Shown here: positions 44,492 to 56,134 of the stretch, one piece after another
Layout of the letters: each line of letters starts with the position of its first letter
Numbering within the stretch: position 1 is the stretch's first letter
Assembly: GCF_019249215.1 (NCBI RefSeq)
Contig: NZ_JAESDI010000004.1
Location: 186,001 to 250,000 of the forward strand
Reading direction: 5' to 3'
Origin: Alteromonas lipotrueae
GTDB taxonomy: Bacteria; Pseudomonadota; Gammaproteobacteria; Enterobacterales; Alteromonadaceae
DNA length: 64,000 nt
Made by a program: the position numbers and the translations under genes
Notes under the pieces: model-generated
Seen by the model: the letters and a program-made list of their open reading frames with translations, nothing else
What the model was told of the DNA's origin: nothing
The model's database searches: none

Positions 44492-45214
44492 TTAGTTCGG
44501 TGTTATACCGTTATGGTAAACATCTTGTACGTCGTCGCAGTCGTTCAGCATGTCCATGAATTTTTCAAACATCGGCATATCTTCTTCGCTGATTTCTGAT
44601 TCCGTTTGCGGGATCCAGCTCATCTCTTCTGCGTCAAAGCTAATATCTGGGTAAGCTTCAGTAAGGGCAGTTTTAACTTGGAAGTACTCAGTATGCGGTG
44701 CATAAACGGTAATTTTTCCGTTTTCGCCTTCCACTTCAGTCACATCAACATCCGCTTCCATTAAGACTTCCAAAATAGCGTCTTCGTCGTCACCATCAAA
44801 CTGGAATACGGCTTGATGATCGAACATGTGCGATACCGCACCTTGAGCGCCAAGCTTTGCATTAGTCTTCGTAAAGCAGTTACGTACTTCAGTAATAGTT
44901 CTGTTAGCGTTGTCAGAAAGACAATCCACAATTACCATACAGTTGCCCGGGCCAAAGCCTTCATAACGCATTGGTTGGAAGTCTTCACCTGCGCCACCAG
45001 CGGCTTTATCAATAGCTTTATCGATAACGTGACCGGGTACTTGGTCTTTTTTCGCTTTTTCCATTAAACGGCGAAGCGAAAGGTTAGTATCTGGATCGGC
45101 GCCGCCGTTTTTAGCGCACACGTAAATTTCTTTACCGTACTTAGAATAAACTTTAGTTTTCGCGCCAGCGGTCTTGGCCATGGCGGCTTTTCTTACTTCG
45201 AATGCTCTTCCCAT
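44492..45214 (-). CDS. yeeN: YebC/PmpR-family protein, YeeN subtype
   Basis: 240 residues. [55 protein letters not shown] and GAVSHMFDH are the YeeN-type version of YebC proteins, which are ribosome-associated factors or regulators; recent work links YebC proteins to relief of polyproline stalling. E. coli YeeN is 238 residues. Its 3' end faces the defence island, with 75 AT-rich bases to the island terminator, so the gap after yeeN may be the integration hotspot. Confidence 0.92.
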   Translation of the reverse strand: MGRAFEVRKAAMAKTAGAKTKVYSKYGKEIYVCAKNGGADPDTNLSLRRLMEKAKKDQVPGHVIDKAIDKAAGGAGEDFQPMRYEGFGPGNCMVIVDCLSDNANRTITEVRNCFTKTNAKLGAQGAVSHMFDHQAVFQFDGDDEDAILEVLMEADVDVTEVEGENGKITVYAPHTEYFQVKTALTEAYPDISFDAEEMSWIPQTESEISEEDMPMFEKFMDMLNDCDDVQDVYHNGITPN

Positions 45215-45334
45215 CTTAAGATTCTCTTTTTTACAAATGGAGTTCTGCCATCAGTAGCAGAAAAAATTGGGCAAATTCTACCGATTTTATGCCCAACAAT
45301 ACAGTGCCACGGGCACTCTCGCTGTTTTTATTGG

Positions 45335-46432
45335 TTAAGGTAAGTGCTCAGTAGCTAAGTATTCGTGCGATTGCATTTCACTTAAACGGCTTAAACAGCG
45401 CCTAAATTCAAAGTTAAGCACCCCCTCACCGTACAAATTCTCCATCGCAACTTCGGCAGAAATAATCAGCTTTACATGGCGTTCGTAAAATTCATCTACC
45501 ATGGCAATAAAGCGGCGTGCAACATCATCATTGTGTTGCCCCATTTCTTTTACGTTTGCCACTAACACCGAATGGTAACAACGACTTAGCTCTATATAGT
45601 CGCTTTGGCTTCGCGGCCCACCACATAGTGCATTAAACTCTATCATTAACACGCCATCGGCATCTCTAAGCGTGTCTATTTGTCTATTATTAACTTCTAT
45701 CGTTTCGTTTTCAGAACCCGCTTCAGGCGCCAACTGTACAAAGTAACTATGCAAATTCTTAATCGCATCCCCATCAAGGGGGTAATGATAAATTTCAGCT
45801 TGTTCAAGGGTTCGAAGACGATAGTCCACACCGCTATCTACGTTTATTACTCGTGTATTTTGATTTATTAAATCGATAGCAGGCAAAAAGCGTGCTCGCT
45901 GAAGGCCATTTTTGTATAAGTCATCCGGTATAATATTTGATGTAGCCACCAACACGATGCCATAACCGAAAAGTTCTTCCATTAGCGTGCCTAAAATCAT
46001 GGCATCGGTAATGTCTGATACAAAAAACTCATCAAAACAAATCACCTTAGTTTCTTTCGCTAACTTGGCGGCAATCGTTTTTAACGGGTCTTGTGCGTTA
46101 GTAAGCTGCTTGAGCTCGTCATGAATGCGGTGCATAAACCGGTGAAAGTGCACGCGCATTTTATTTTCAAATGGCAGGCAATCGTAAAAGGTATCTACCA
46201 AGTAGGTTTTCCCTCTGCCTACGCCGCCATAAAAATAAATACCTTGAATGCCTGCGTTCTTTTGACCCTTACCAAACGCCGACTTAAGCTTTACCCGCCA
46301 CGTATGTTTTTTCTCTGGCTGGGTTAACTCCTCATATAAACGCTGTAATTCTTTAACTGCATTTTCTTGTGCTGCATCGTACTGAAACTCAGGCGACGTC
46401 AAATCTGCTTGATATTTTTCCCATGGCGTCAT
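45335..46432 (-). CDS. zapE: Cell division protein ZapE (AFG1-family ATPase)
   Basis: 365 residues with Walker A YFYGGVGRGKTYL near 70, Walker B CFDEFFVSD near 135, and RCYHSVLVANV and RFIAMVDEFY in the C-terminal part. ZapE binds FtsZ under stress and is the bacterial relative of mitochondrial AFG1/LACE1. Position next to divergent zapG (yhcB) is the conserved gammaproteobacterial arrangement. Confidence 0.93.
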   Translation of the reverse strand: MTPWEKYQADLTSPEFQYDAAQENAVKELQRLYEELTQPEKKHTWRVKLKSAFGKGQKNAGIQGIYFYGGVGRGKTYLVDTFYDCLPFENKMRVHFHRFMHRIHDELKQLTNAQDPLKTIAAKLAKETKVICFDEFFVSDITDAMILGTLMEELFGYGIVLVATSNIIPDDLYKNGLQRARFLPAIDLINQNTRVINVDSGVDYRLRTLEQAEIYHYPLDGDAIKNLHSYFVQLAPEAGSENETIEVNNRQIDTLRDADGVLMIEFNALCGGPRSQSDYIELSRCYHSVLVANVKEMGQHNDDVARRFIAMVDEFYERHVKLIISAEVAMENLYGEGVLNFEFRRCLSRLSEMQSHEYLATEHLP

Positions 46433-46695
46433 CGCCTATTCCACTCCCGCAAAATGTCAATAGTGGCCGTGGCTGCACCGACCTGCTTGAAATTATCAAT
46501 TATGACCTTAATTTTAATGGAAATCACGGTAGAATCGTACCTAGTTAATTTGCATAGCTCGTATAAACACAATTAATGCGATCTCTATGCGCTTTTCATA
46601 CCGGCTCTTGCTATATTCAAGTAATGGTCGAATGCATTAAGTGGCACGTATCAAGGTCTACTTAATGTGAGTAGTACGTTAATTCGGAGAATAGA

Positions 46696-47133
46696 ATGGA
46701 ACTGTTAGTGTCTCTTGCTTTACTAGTGGTGGGGTTAATCATTGGCTTTTTTATAGGTCGTTTTGTACAAACCAAAACGGGTGGGAATAATGCGGCTCAA
46801 ACTGAGCAGCAAGTGAAAGAGATATTAGCTCAGCAAGCTCAACATCACATTCATCAAACTCGTCAAAGCCTAGAAGGTATTGAAAGTCAGTGCGAAACGC
46901 TGAAGCAACAAATTGAAGAGTACGAAGCACTGCTTTCGCAAAGTAGTGACAATGAAGATGCCAAAGTGCCCTTCTATGGTGAACAGGCAACCTCTTACCT
47001 TCGCAACAATTTGAAAAGTTCTGAAAAGTCTAAAGTGAAAAAAGTATCCGACACCCAACCAAAGGATTTTGCAAATTCAGGGTCGGGTCTATTCGTCGGC
47101 GGTTCTGAGCAATCTACCGCAGATAAGTCATAA
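46696..47133 (+). CDS. zapG: ZapG/YhcB (DUF1043) inner-membrane protein
   Basis: 145 residues: one N-terminal membrane helix (about 3-22, ending GFFIGRFVQ) followed by a coiled coil (about 30-80, GIESQCETLKQQIEEYEALL) and a flexible Ser/Lys-rich tail. It links envelope synthesis and division in enterobacteria. A GGAGAAT Shine-Dalgarno precedes the ATG. Confidence 0.88.
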   Translation: MELLVSLALLVVGLIIGFFIGRFVQTKTGGNNAAQTEQQVKEILAQQAQHHIHQTRQSLEGIESQCETLKQQIEEYEALLSQSSDNEDAKVPFYGEQATSYLRNNLKSSEKSKVKKVSDTQPKDFANSGSGLFVGGSEQSTADKS

Positions 47134-47213
47134 CTTAGGAACTTTTTCAGTTATTTCAGAGTCTTTAATTAAATGATTCAATATCGCAATAACCTGAAGG
47201 AGTATAAGCGAGC

Positions 47214-48581
47214 ATGAAAGTGTCTTTTCGTCAGTATGTCGTGGCGTCTGCAGTATTAGTAAGTTCTCTTGGCTTTAGCGTGAACTCTTATGCGGCGTTG
47301 CCGTTTTTTTCAGATAAAAAGGATGAGGTGCCGTCTCTAGCCCCAATGCTAGAAGAAGCAACACCCGCAGTTGTAAGCATTGCCGTTGAGGGAACCCAAA
47401 CTTCTCGTCAACAAGTGCCAGAAATGTTTCAGTATTTTTTCGGCGCACCGCAAGAACAGGTTCAAGAGCGACCGTTTAGGGGCCTAGGCTCAGGTGTTAT
47501 TATTGATGCGGATAAAGGCTATGTGGTAACCAATAATCACGTTGTCGATAATGCCGATGAAATTACTGTCAAGCTTACCGATGGCCGTGAGTTTAAAGCG
47601 AAAAAGCTCGGTTCTGATGAACAAAGCGATATTGCATTGTTAAAAATTGATTCCGATAACCTCACTGCATTACCGTTGGCCGATTCAGATGCATTACGAG
47701 TGGGTGATTTTGTGGTAGCAATTGGTAACCCCTTTGGTCTGTCACAAACGGTTACGTCAGGAATTGTTAGCGCGCTTGGCCGCTCTGGTTTAAACATTGG
47801 TGGCTATGAAGACTTTATTCAAACCGATGCCGCTATTAACCGAGGAAACTCCGGTGGGGCCTTAGTCAGTTTGCGCGGCGAACTCGTCGGTATAAACACC
47901 GCAATTTTTGGCCCTAATGGCGGTAACGTGGGAATTGGCTTCGCTATTCCTAGCAATATGATGAAAAGCTTAGTTGATCAAATTGCTGAATATGGTGAAG
48001 TTCGCCGTGGCTTACTCGGTATTCTGGGCAGCGATATAGATGCAGGCCTTGCAGAAGCCATGAACGCTGATGTTAATATTGGTGCGTTTGTAAGTGAAGT
48101 AACCCCAGACTCCGCTGCTGACAAAGCAGGCATTCAAGCGGGTGATATTATTACTGGTATTAATGGTAGAAACTTGCATAGCTTCCAAGAATTACGAGCT
48201 AAAATATCTAGCATGGGCGCGGGTGCTGAAGTTGAACTTACCATCATGCGCAAAGGCAAGAAGATGGATATGGATGTTGTGCTTGGCGATGCCACACAAT
48301 CAACCGTCACGGCTGCGCAAATTCACCCTGCATTGGAAGGCGCTACATTAACCAATGGCAGTGATGAAGCGGGCAATGCTGGCGTGGTTATCTCTGAACT
48401 GGCTAATGGCAGCCCTGCTGCGCGTATTGGCTTGAAGCCTGATGATATTGTTATGGGTGTGAACCGTTTACGTACCCCTTCAGTGGCTGAGTTTAGAGAT
48501 GCGTTAGATAAAGCAAAAGGGGTTATTGCCCTTAATGTTAAACGTGGAAACTCAACGCTTTACCTATTGATTCGTCAATAG
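47214..48581 (+). CDS. degQ: DegQ/DegP-type periplasmic serine endoprotease
   Basis: 455 residues with a signal peptide (about 1-29, ...NSYAALP), trypsin-like domain with the catalytic triad in TNNHVVD (His), SDIALLKID (Asp) and GNSGGAL (Ser), and two PDZ domains (about 265-350 and 375-450). The short LA loop region (about 50-80) fits DegQ. It acts in periplasmic protein quality control. AAGGAG lies 11 bases upstream of the ATG. Confidence 0.93.
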   Translation: MKVSFRQYVVASAVLVSSLGFSVNSYAALPFFSDKKDEVPSLAPMLEEATPAVVSIAVEGTQTSRQQVPEMFQYFFGAPQEQVQERPFRGLGSGVIIDADKGYVVTNNHVVDNADEITVKLTDGREFKAKKLGSDEQSDIALLKIDSDNLTALPLADSDALRVGDFVVAIGNPFGLSQTVTSGIVSALGRSGLNIGGYEDFIQTDAAINRGNSGGALVSLRGELVGINTAIFGPNGGNVGIGFAIPSNMMKSLVDQIAEYGEVRRGLLGILGSDIDAGLAEAMNADVNIGAFVSEVTPDSAADKAGIQAGDIITGINGRNLHSFQELRAKISSMGAGAEVELTIMRKGKKMDMDVVLGDATQSTVTAAQIHPALEGATLTNGSDEAGNAGVVISELANGSPAARIGLKPDDIVMGVNRLRTPSVAEFRDALDKAKGVIALNVKRGNSTLYLLIRQ

Positions 48582-48601
48582 CTGTCATAAAGCTATACAT
48601 T

Positions 48602-48630
48602 AAAACAGCGCCTTTAGGCGCTGTTTTTTT
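48602..48630 (+). terminator. Rho-independent terminator of degQ
   Basis: AAAACAGCGCC, a 4-base loop, then GGCGCTGTTTTTTT (48617-48630): an 11-bp stem followed by a T-run, 20 bases after the degQ stop. Confidence 0.93.
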
Positions 48631-48826
48631 ATGCGTAATTTACTGAAAGTGTAGGTCTACCGTAAAATGCCTATGCCCAATCGGATTAAAGACGACAGAT
48701 TGACGGATAAGGTGATATCCTTTAACTTAATCAAATAAAAAATACCATCAACACAAAGCCTTATTTTGCCAACTATCTTGGCTCAAATTTGTGGGCTTAA
48801 GTGCTTTGGCATTAAAAACAATGTAA

Positions 48827-49906
48827 GTGTGGCTTGTGACTGGCAGCTCGATAGTTAATTTCATTATAAAATCAATATTTCTTGGAACAATAGTAGCCTT
48901 GCTTCTGTTGTTTTTACTGCCGGATTTACGTCAAGGTAGCGGCCTTACACAAGGACTTTTCACCGAGCCCTCTGTGAGTGCTAGCCGTGAAAGCTATTTT
49001 GCCCCCTTAAGCCGCTCTGCCCCTGCGGTAGTGAATATTTATAGTGTCAGTATCGAGAACGACACTGGCTTGTTCCGCAATCAGCCCAGAGAGCGCGCCA
49101 GTCTAGGTTCAGGCGTCATCATGACGGAAAACGGCTACATTCTTACTTGTCACCATGTAGTAGAAAATGCTGATAGTATTTATGTTGCGGTGCAAGACGG
49201 AAGAATTCTTGAAGCCCAGATTGTTGGTAACGACCCCCTTACCGATTTAGCGGTATTGAAAGTTACAGCAGATAACTTACACATTATTCCCCAAGTTTCT
49301 GAGCCAGATATTCACGTAGGTGATGTGGTAATGGCTATCGGTAACCCCTTCGATTTAGGCCAAACGATTACTCAAGGTATTGTGAGTCGCGCTGGACGCA
49401 ACGGTCTATCTAACTATGTTGATTTTATTCAAACCGATGCCGTGCTGAACCAAGGGAATTCGGGCGGTGCACTGGTTGATAGCAACGGTATATTACTGGG
49501 TATTACCAACGCGAATTTCCAAGTACGTGATTCTCGTAATCGTGTTCGTAATGTAGATGGCATTAACTTCGCGGTACCTTACGAGCTCGCCAAGCGCGTG
49601 ATGGACAAAATTATCAATAACGGCCGTGTTATTCGTGGTCAGTTAGGATTTATTGGTGGTGAGTATCGCAACCGTCCCGGTATTGAAGTAACGGCGGTAG
49701 CTAACGGTAGCGCTGCAGATGAAGCTGGCTTGCAACCAGGTGATATAATATTGGCCATTGACGGTATTCGTTTGGAAAGTGCATCCAAAACACTTGATAT
49801 GATTGCAGAAACCACTCCGGGTACTACCTTAGAGCTGGAAATCAGCCGTGGTGGAAACCCGCTTACTATTCATGCATTAGTTGCTGAGCTGCGTGCCCAA
49901 GAATAA
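48827..49906 (+). CDS. degS: Site-1 protease DegS
   Basis: 359 residues, starting GTG (a second in-frame GTG lies nine bases on). A single N-terminal membrane helix (about 10-31) anchors a periplasmic trypsin-like domain with TCHHVVE, TDLAVLKV and GNSGGAL, and one PDZ domain (about 260-350). DegS cuts RseA when PDZ binds misfolded porin tails and so starts the sigma-E response. The degQ-degS order is conserved, but each has its own terminator here, so regulation is separate. Confidence 0.93.
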   Translation: MWLVTGSSIVNFIIKSIFLGTIVALLLLFLLPDLRQGSGLTQGLFTEPSVSASRESYFAPLSRSAPAVVNIYSVSIENDTGLFRNQPRERASLGSGVIMTENGYILTCHHVVENADSIYVAVQDGRILEAQIVGNDPLTDLAVLKVTADNLHIIPQVSEPDIHVGDVVMAIGNPFDLGQTITQGIVSRAGRNGLSNYVDFIQTDAVLNQGNSGGALVDSNGILLGITNANFQVRDSRNRVRNVDGINFAVPYELAKRVMDKIINNGRVIRGQLGFIGGEYRNRPGIEVTAVANGSAADEAGLQPGDIILAIDGIRLESASKTLDMIAETTPGTTLELEISRGGNPLTIHALVAELRAQE

Positions 49907-49958
49907 AGCGCTGTAGCGCAAGCGAACGCTAACGAGTAAGAGCATTGGTATCGAGCAT

Positions 49959-49999
49959 AAAAAAGCGCCTTATGATAAATAATCATAAGGCGCTTTTTT
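49959..49999. terminator. Bidirectional terminator between degS and murA
   Basis: AAAAAAGCGCCTTATGAT (49959-49976) and its complement (49982-49999) form an 18-bp perfect stem with a 5-base loop and T-runs on both strands, between convergent genes. Confidence 0.95.
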
Positions 50000-50056
50000 C
50001 ATGGGGAGTCGATAAGCCGCAAACTCGCTTAGCTTTTCGCTCTTTATTCCAGATTT

Positions 50057-51591
<1,535 letters not shown>

Positions 51592-51635
51592 AACTTACTT
51601 CTTTACCTGCTTGTTCTTTACCTAGCTAATTAGGA

Positions 51636-51944
51636 TCATTCTACTGGTAAAAAGCCATCAACGTCGCTTATTTTAGCCAGTTTACGTAATTTTTCTGGGG
51701 GTTCACGCAAGCTAACATTAATCCCCTCACGCTTTCCATCTCTAATTGCGTTTAATATCCACGCTAACCCAGCACTGTCTACTCGCTCAACATCGCCTAA
51801 ATCTATACAACACATGCCTGCTTTGGCCAAGACGGCGCTTTGCGATGAGGTTAAACTTTCCCAAAAGTTTTTAGTCAGCGTGTCACGATCTAAATGACCA
51901 TGTACACTGACTTGGGCGTTATCGTTAACCTGAAAAAGGCTCAC
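51636..51944 (-). CDS. mlaB: MlaB, STAS-domain component of the Mla transporter
   Basis: 102 residues, STAS fold with VSVHGHLDRDT and CIDLGDVERVDSAGLAWIL, where the Ser-Ala-Gly-Leu turn is typical. MlaB binds MlaF and is needed for ATPase assembly. It overlaps the mlaC stop by four bases. Confidence 0.9.
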   Translation of the reverse strand: MSLFQVNDNAQVSVHGHLDRDTLTKNFWESLTSSQSAVLAKAGMCCIDLGDVERVDSAGLAWILNAIRDGKREGINVSLREPPEKLRKLAKISDVDGFLPVE

Positions 51945-52606
51945 GCAGCATCTCCGTCGAAATCGATAGGTTCATCTTGGTTTAGCTCAACAGGCTTACC
52001 AATCTTATCTCTCATTAATGCAATGACGGCATCAATACCGTCTTGACGAAGAATAGATTCAAACTCACTGCGCTTACTATTTAGCATGCTGATACCTTCA
52101 GCTACCATGTCGTATGCTTTCCACTCATTTGTTTTTGAGTCTTTACGTACTTTAAACGCAATTTTAATTTCGGGGCGCTTTGGATCTTGTACTACAGCAC
52201 GAACCGTCACTGATTTTTTATCATCAAACGACGACTCAGGCTCAAACTGAACCGTTTGGTTATCGTAGTAACCCATCGCAACCGCGTAAGACGTAATTAG
52301 GTATTGTCTGAATACGGTTATGTATTCACCCATTTTTTCTTGTGGAACCGATTTGAAGTGCTTGCCTAATACCATGAAAGCAGCAAATTTATAGTCGATA
52401 TGAGGTACTAGCTCTTCTTCCATAATAGTGCGCAACATTTCAGGGTCCGCTTTAACCGCTTCTTGGTTCGCTTTAATTCTATCGAAGGTTTTAGAAGCAA
52501 CGCCTTTAACCAACTCATACGGGTTTTGCTCGTTGATTTCTTGAGCTTGTGCCACTCCGACTAAAGAGAGCATCCATACACTCATTATTACCATTAATTT
52601 TTTCAA
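51941..52606 (-). CDS. mlaC: MlaC, periplasmic phospholipid-binding protein
   Basis: 221 residues with a signal peptide (about 1-21, VGVAQAQ) and a Tol-Tol_Ttg2 domain (YKFAAFMVLGKHFK, VFRQYLITSYAVAMGYY, YDMVAEGISMLNSKRSEF). It ferries phospholipids between the outer-membrane MlaA and the inner-membrane MlaFEDB complex. A 98-base gap to mlaD holds an 8-bp stem (52641-52648 with 52669-52676). Confidence 0.93.
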   Translation of the reverse strand: MKKLMVIMSVWMLSLVGVAQAQEINEQNPYELVKGVASKTFDRIKANQEAVKADPEMLRTIMEEELVPHIDYKFAAFMVLGKHFKSVPQEKMGEYITVFRQYLITSYAVAMGYYDNQTVQFEPESSFDDKKSVTVRAVVQDPKRPEIKIAFKVRKDSKTNEWKAYDMVAEGISMLNSKRSEFESILRQDGIDAVIALMRDKIGKPVELNQDEPIDFDGDAA

Positions 52607-52704
52607 TGCTTATCTCCTGAAACTAAATTCTTATTACAACAGACCTGACAATTCCCTTTTTGGTTTCATCAGGTCTTTATTAATTCTAATTAACGTTTGT
52701 ATTC

Positions 52705-53178
52705 TTACTCTTCGTCACTCCCGCGACTAAATAAGAATTGTCCTATCAAATCTTCTAAAACCAACGCCGATTTTGTGTCTTGTAAGTAATCGCCGTCTTT
52801 GAGGTTTGCGACCCCGTCAAACGAGAACCCAGGCTGGAAGCCTACGTATTGCTCGCCCAGCAGGCCAGAGGTCAGTATGGAAACCGAGCTGGTTTCTGGA
52901 AAGCCGTCGTAGCTTTTCAAAATTGACAACTCTACTACGGGCGTGAAGTCTTCTTGATCAAGTGTGATAGAAGTAACACGACCCACGTTTACGCCCCCCA
53001 CCTTCACCGATGAACGTGCTTTCAAGCCACCGATGTTATCGAACTTAGCGTACAAGGTGTAGGTATCACCATCTCCACCAACCGATTGATTTGCCACTTT
53101 CAATGCCAGTAACATCACAGCAGCAATGGTTAATACAACGAACATGCCAACCAATACTTCAGATTTATATTTATTCAT
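52705..53178 (-). CDS. mlaD: MlaD, MCE-domain protein
   Basis: 157 residues: an N-terminal membrane anchor (about 8-28) and one MCE domain (about 38-118) with YAKFDNIGGLKARSSVKVGG and ILTSGLLGEQYVGF. It forms the hexameric periplasmic ring of the Mla transporter. It begins nine bases after mlaE. Confidence 0.93.
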   Translation of the reverse strand: MNKYKSEVLVGMFVVLTIAAVMLLALKVANQSVGGDGDTYTLYAKFDNIGGLKARSSVKVGGVNVGRVTSITLDQEDFTPVVELSILKSYDGFPETSSVSILTSGLLGEQYVGFQPGFSFDGVANLKDGDYLQDTKSALVLEDLIGQFLFSRGSDEE

Positions 53179-53187
53179 GACTTAACC

Positions 53188-53964
53188 CTACTCAATGCCG
53201 AACATAAGGGCGGTAAGCACGAAGTCCAGCCCTAATACTGCTAATGAAGAATACACTACAGTTTCTGTAGTAGCTTTGCTGATCCCTTCCGACGTTGGAA
53301 TAGAATCGTAACCCTTAAATATGGCTATCCAGGTGACAACCAAGGCAAAAACAAGGCTTTTAATGATGCCGTTTACCACATCTTCGCCCCATTCCACCGT
53401 AGACTGCATAATTGACCAATAACTGCCAACATCTACACCTAACCAATCAACGCCCACTAGGTGACCGCCCAGAATACCTACTGCACTGAATATCAGCGCT
53501 AGCATTGGCATTGAAATGATGCCCGCCCAAAAGCGAGGCGCGACAATACGCCTTAGCGGGTCAACCGCCATCATCTCTAAACTGCTAATTTGTTCAGTTG
53601 CCTTCATTAAGCCAATTTCTGCGGTTAGTGCAGAACCAGCTCTACCAGCAAACAATAATGCGGTAACTACAGGACCAAGCTCACGAAGCAGCGATAACGC
53701 CACCATAGGGCCTAAGCTACCTTCAGCGCCGTAATCAACTAAAATAGTATAGCCCTGCAACGCCATTACCATGCCAATAAACAATCCTGACACGATAATA
53801 ATTAACAAAGACTGAACGCCCACCACATGAACCTGTTTAATGGTAAGCGGAATATTTTTTAATCTAGGAAGGGCAAGTAGCGCTCCCATTAACATGTAGG
53901 TAGCTCGGCCAATAGCGGTTAATTTGCCAATGGTCTTAGCGCCTATCGATTGGAAGAACTTCAT
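53188..53964 (-). CDS. mlaE: MlaE, lipid transporter permease
   Basis: 258 residues, five to six membrane helices. Family blocks include [39 protein letters not shown] (here in parts [13 protein letters not shown] and [13 protein letters not shown]) and GRATYMLMG near the N-terminus. It overlaps mlaF by four bases. Confidence 0.94.
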   Translation of the reverse strand: MKFFQSIGAKTIGKLTAIGRATYMLMGALLALPRLKNIPLTIKQVHVVGVQSLLIIIVSGLFIGMVMALQGYTILVDYGAEGSLGPMVALSLLRELGPVVTALLFAGRAGSALTAEIGLMKATEQISSLEMMAVDPLRRIVAPRFWAGIISMPMLALIFSAVGILGGHLVGVDWLGVDVGSYWSIMQSTVEWGEDVVNGIIKSLVFALVVTWIAIFKGYDSIPTSEGISKATTETVVYSSLAVLGLDFVLTALMFGIE

Positions 53965-54761
53965 TTATCCCCTCCGAAAAAGGTATTTTCTATATCCGGA
54001 GCAGGGTAATGAAACGGCACTGGGCCATCTGCCTTACCTTTTAAGAACTGCTGAACTAACTCTGAGTCGCTTTCTCTAATTTGCTGCGCGGTTCCTTCAC
54101 CAATCACCCGCTTGTCTGCCAAAATATAAATATAATCGGCAATAGTGAGCACTTCCGTCACGTCGTGGGTTACCACTACGCTGGTTAAGTTTAGTGCGTC
54201 GTTAAGCCCTCTGATTAATTTAACCAGTACACCCATGGAAATCGGATCTTGGCCGGCAAATGGTTCGTCGTACATAATAAGATCTGGGTCTAACGCAATC
54301 GCTCTGGCTAATGCTGCTCGACGTGCCATACCACCAGAAAGTTCGCTTGGCATTAATTGCGCTGCACCTCTTAGCCCTACAGCCTGTAGCTTTAATGCGA
54401 CAGTCGTGGCGATAAGATCTTCTGATAATTTGGTATGTTCACGTAGTGGAAACGCCACATTGTCAAAAACCGTCATGTCCGTGAACAAAGCTCCGCTTTG
54501 AAAAAGCATGCTCATTCGACGACGTGCTCGATAAAGTTCTTTACGGCTCATGGCAACGATAGAGTCACCATCAAACTGTATATCACCTTCATCTGGCGTT
54601 AATTGCCCGCCTATAAGGCGCAGTAAGGTGGTCTTCCCTATACCACTGGGGCCCATAACGGCCGTAATTTTTCCTTTCGGAATGCTCAGCGTAATACCGT
54701 CATAGATAACACGGTCTGCGCGTCGAAAGGTTAGGTTGTCTATCTCGACTAAATGGTCCAT
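53961..54761 (-). CDS. mlaF: MlaF, lipid transporter ATPase
   Basis: 266 residues from ATG 54761 ([12 protein letters not shown]); the frame extends 20 codons upstream but that part is hydrophobic and unlike the family. Walker [12 protein letters not shown], signature [14 protein letters not shown] and Walker [14 protein letters not shown] are complete. It powers phospholipid transport for outer-membrane asymmetry and is the first gene of the mlaFEDCB-ibaG-murA run. Confidence 0.95.
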   Translation of the reverse strand: MDHLVEIDNLTFRRADRVIYDGITLSIPKGKITAVMGPSGIGKTTLLRLIGGQLTPDEGDIQFDGDSIVAMSRKELYRARRRMSMLFQSGALFTDMTVFDNVAFPLREHTKLSEDLIATTVALKLQAVGLRGAAQLMPSELSGGMARRAALARAIALDPDLIMYDEPFAGQDPISMGVLVKLIRGLNDALNLTSVVVTHDVTEVLTIADYIYILADKRVIGEGTAQQIRESDSELVQQFLKGKADGPVPFHYPAPDIENTFFGGDK

Positions 54762-55150
54762 AGCGATTTTATTTATCGACCCTTGAATAATTAGTGATAC
54801 CAGCAAAGCAAGTAATGACAAACATTACTCACTTCCTATAGATGTAAGGTTTAAGCTACTTAAGTCGCCTTTAACGCTATATTGTTTTCCATAACTGCTA
54901 AGGCAAGTTCTATGCCTTCGAGTACATTAAATCGATAAAGTTTACTGAGCAGTGTAATTTAGTGTCATTGTACGCTTTTTCAAGCGCGGCACAAAAGCAA
55001 AACGTTACAAGTTATGTTCGATTTATACGAATTTACAAAATTCGAATGATTTTCAATCAGCAAGCCTGATAAAAGGGACACTTAATACCACCTTTACTAA
55101 AATAAGCGATAGTTCCCATAGGCAAATGGCATTGTTTTTGCGACAATCTT
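54762..55150. other. Divergent intergenic region, mla operon and yrbG
   Basis: About 390 bases between mlaF and the divergently transcribed yrbG. It should hold promoters for both; AT-rich words are present but no box pair stands out. No small gene or RNA was seen. Confidence 0.4.
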
Positions 55151-56134
55151 GTGAAATTCCTAACTATGCTGGTTGTTGTGTTTTTAAACGTAGTCATTTT
55201 TTTAGTTGGACTGATTGTACTTAGCTGGAGTGCAGACCGTTTTGTTTACGGTGCATCAGCGTTTGCCAAGAATATTGGTATGGCGCCCATGATGATAGGC
55301 TTAACCATTGTCGCAATGGGGTCGTCTGCGCCTGAAATCGTGGTATCAGCCGCGGCGTCTATTAACGGTAATATGAATACCGCTGTAGGTAATGCGTTAG
55401 GCTCGAATATTACTAATATTGCCCTTGTGCTTGGTATTACTGCGCTAGTTAAACCACTCCTTGTTGCCTCCTCTACGTTAAAGCGTGAACTCCCTGCCCT
55501 GCTTTTTATTACCATCATTGCTGTTGCTTTTCTTTTCGATGGCGAGCTTACTCATCTGGAAGGCATCATCCTTATTAGCCTCTTCGTGATTGTTTTAGGC
55601 TTAATGGGTTGGTTGTCTATGAAAGTAGATAAAGAAGACCCGTTAGTGAGCGAGACCACAGATGAAATCCCCAACGATGTACCCACCTCCTCTGCTCTTT
55701 TCTGGATTGTAGTTGGCCTAATACTGTTACCGTTAAGTGCACACTTCTTAGTGGGTTCAGCAGTAGAAATAGCCAAATACCTAGGTATGTCAGATTTAGT
55801 TATCGGCCTAACCATCATTGCTTTAGGCACAAGCTTGCCCGAACTGGCTGCCAGTATTGCTGGTGTGCTTAAAGGCGAAGACGACTTGGCCTTGGGGAAT
55901 ATTATTGGTTCCAATATTTTCAATTTACTTGCCGTATTAGGCATGCCTGGCTTAATAGCCCCTGGCGCATTAGACCCTGATGTTTATAACCGCGATATGT
56001 TCGTTGTGCTCGGGTTAACCCTATTACTGTTCCTGTTTAGTTTCACCTTAATGGGTAATCGACGAATAAGCCGAAGAAATGGCGGCTTATTGATTGCTTG
56101 CTTTATTGGTTATCAATTTTGGCTTTTTGCGTAA
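55151..56134 (+). CDS. yrbG: YrbG-type calcium/sodium antiporter
   Basis: 327 residues, ten membrane helices in two inverted CaCA repeats with MGSSAPEIVVS and GNALGSNITNIALVLG in the first, LGTSLPELAASIAG and GNIIGSNIFNLLAVLG in the second. GTG 55151 is taken as start, ATG 55166 being possible. Its TAA overlaps the kdsD ATG (TAATG), so they are coupled. Confidence 0.93.
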   Translation: MKFLTMLVVVFLNVVIFLVGLIVLSWSADRFVYGASAFAKNIGMAPMMIGLTIVAMGSSAPEIVVSAAASINGNMNTAVGNALGSNITNIALVLGITALVKPLLVASSTLKRELPALLFITIIAVAFLFDGELTHLEGIILISLFVIVLGLMGWLSMKVDKEDPLVSETTDEIPNDVPTSSALFWIVVGLILLPLSAHFLVGSAVEIAKYLGMSDLVIGLTIIALGTSLPELAASIAGVLKGEDDLALGNIIGSNIFNLLAVLGMPGLIAPGALDPDVYNRDMFVVLGLTLLLFLFSFTLMGNRRISRRNGGLLIACFIGYQFWLFA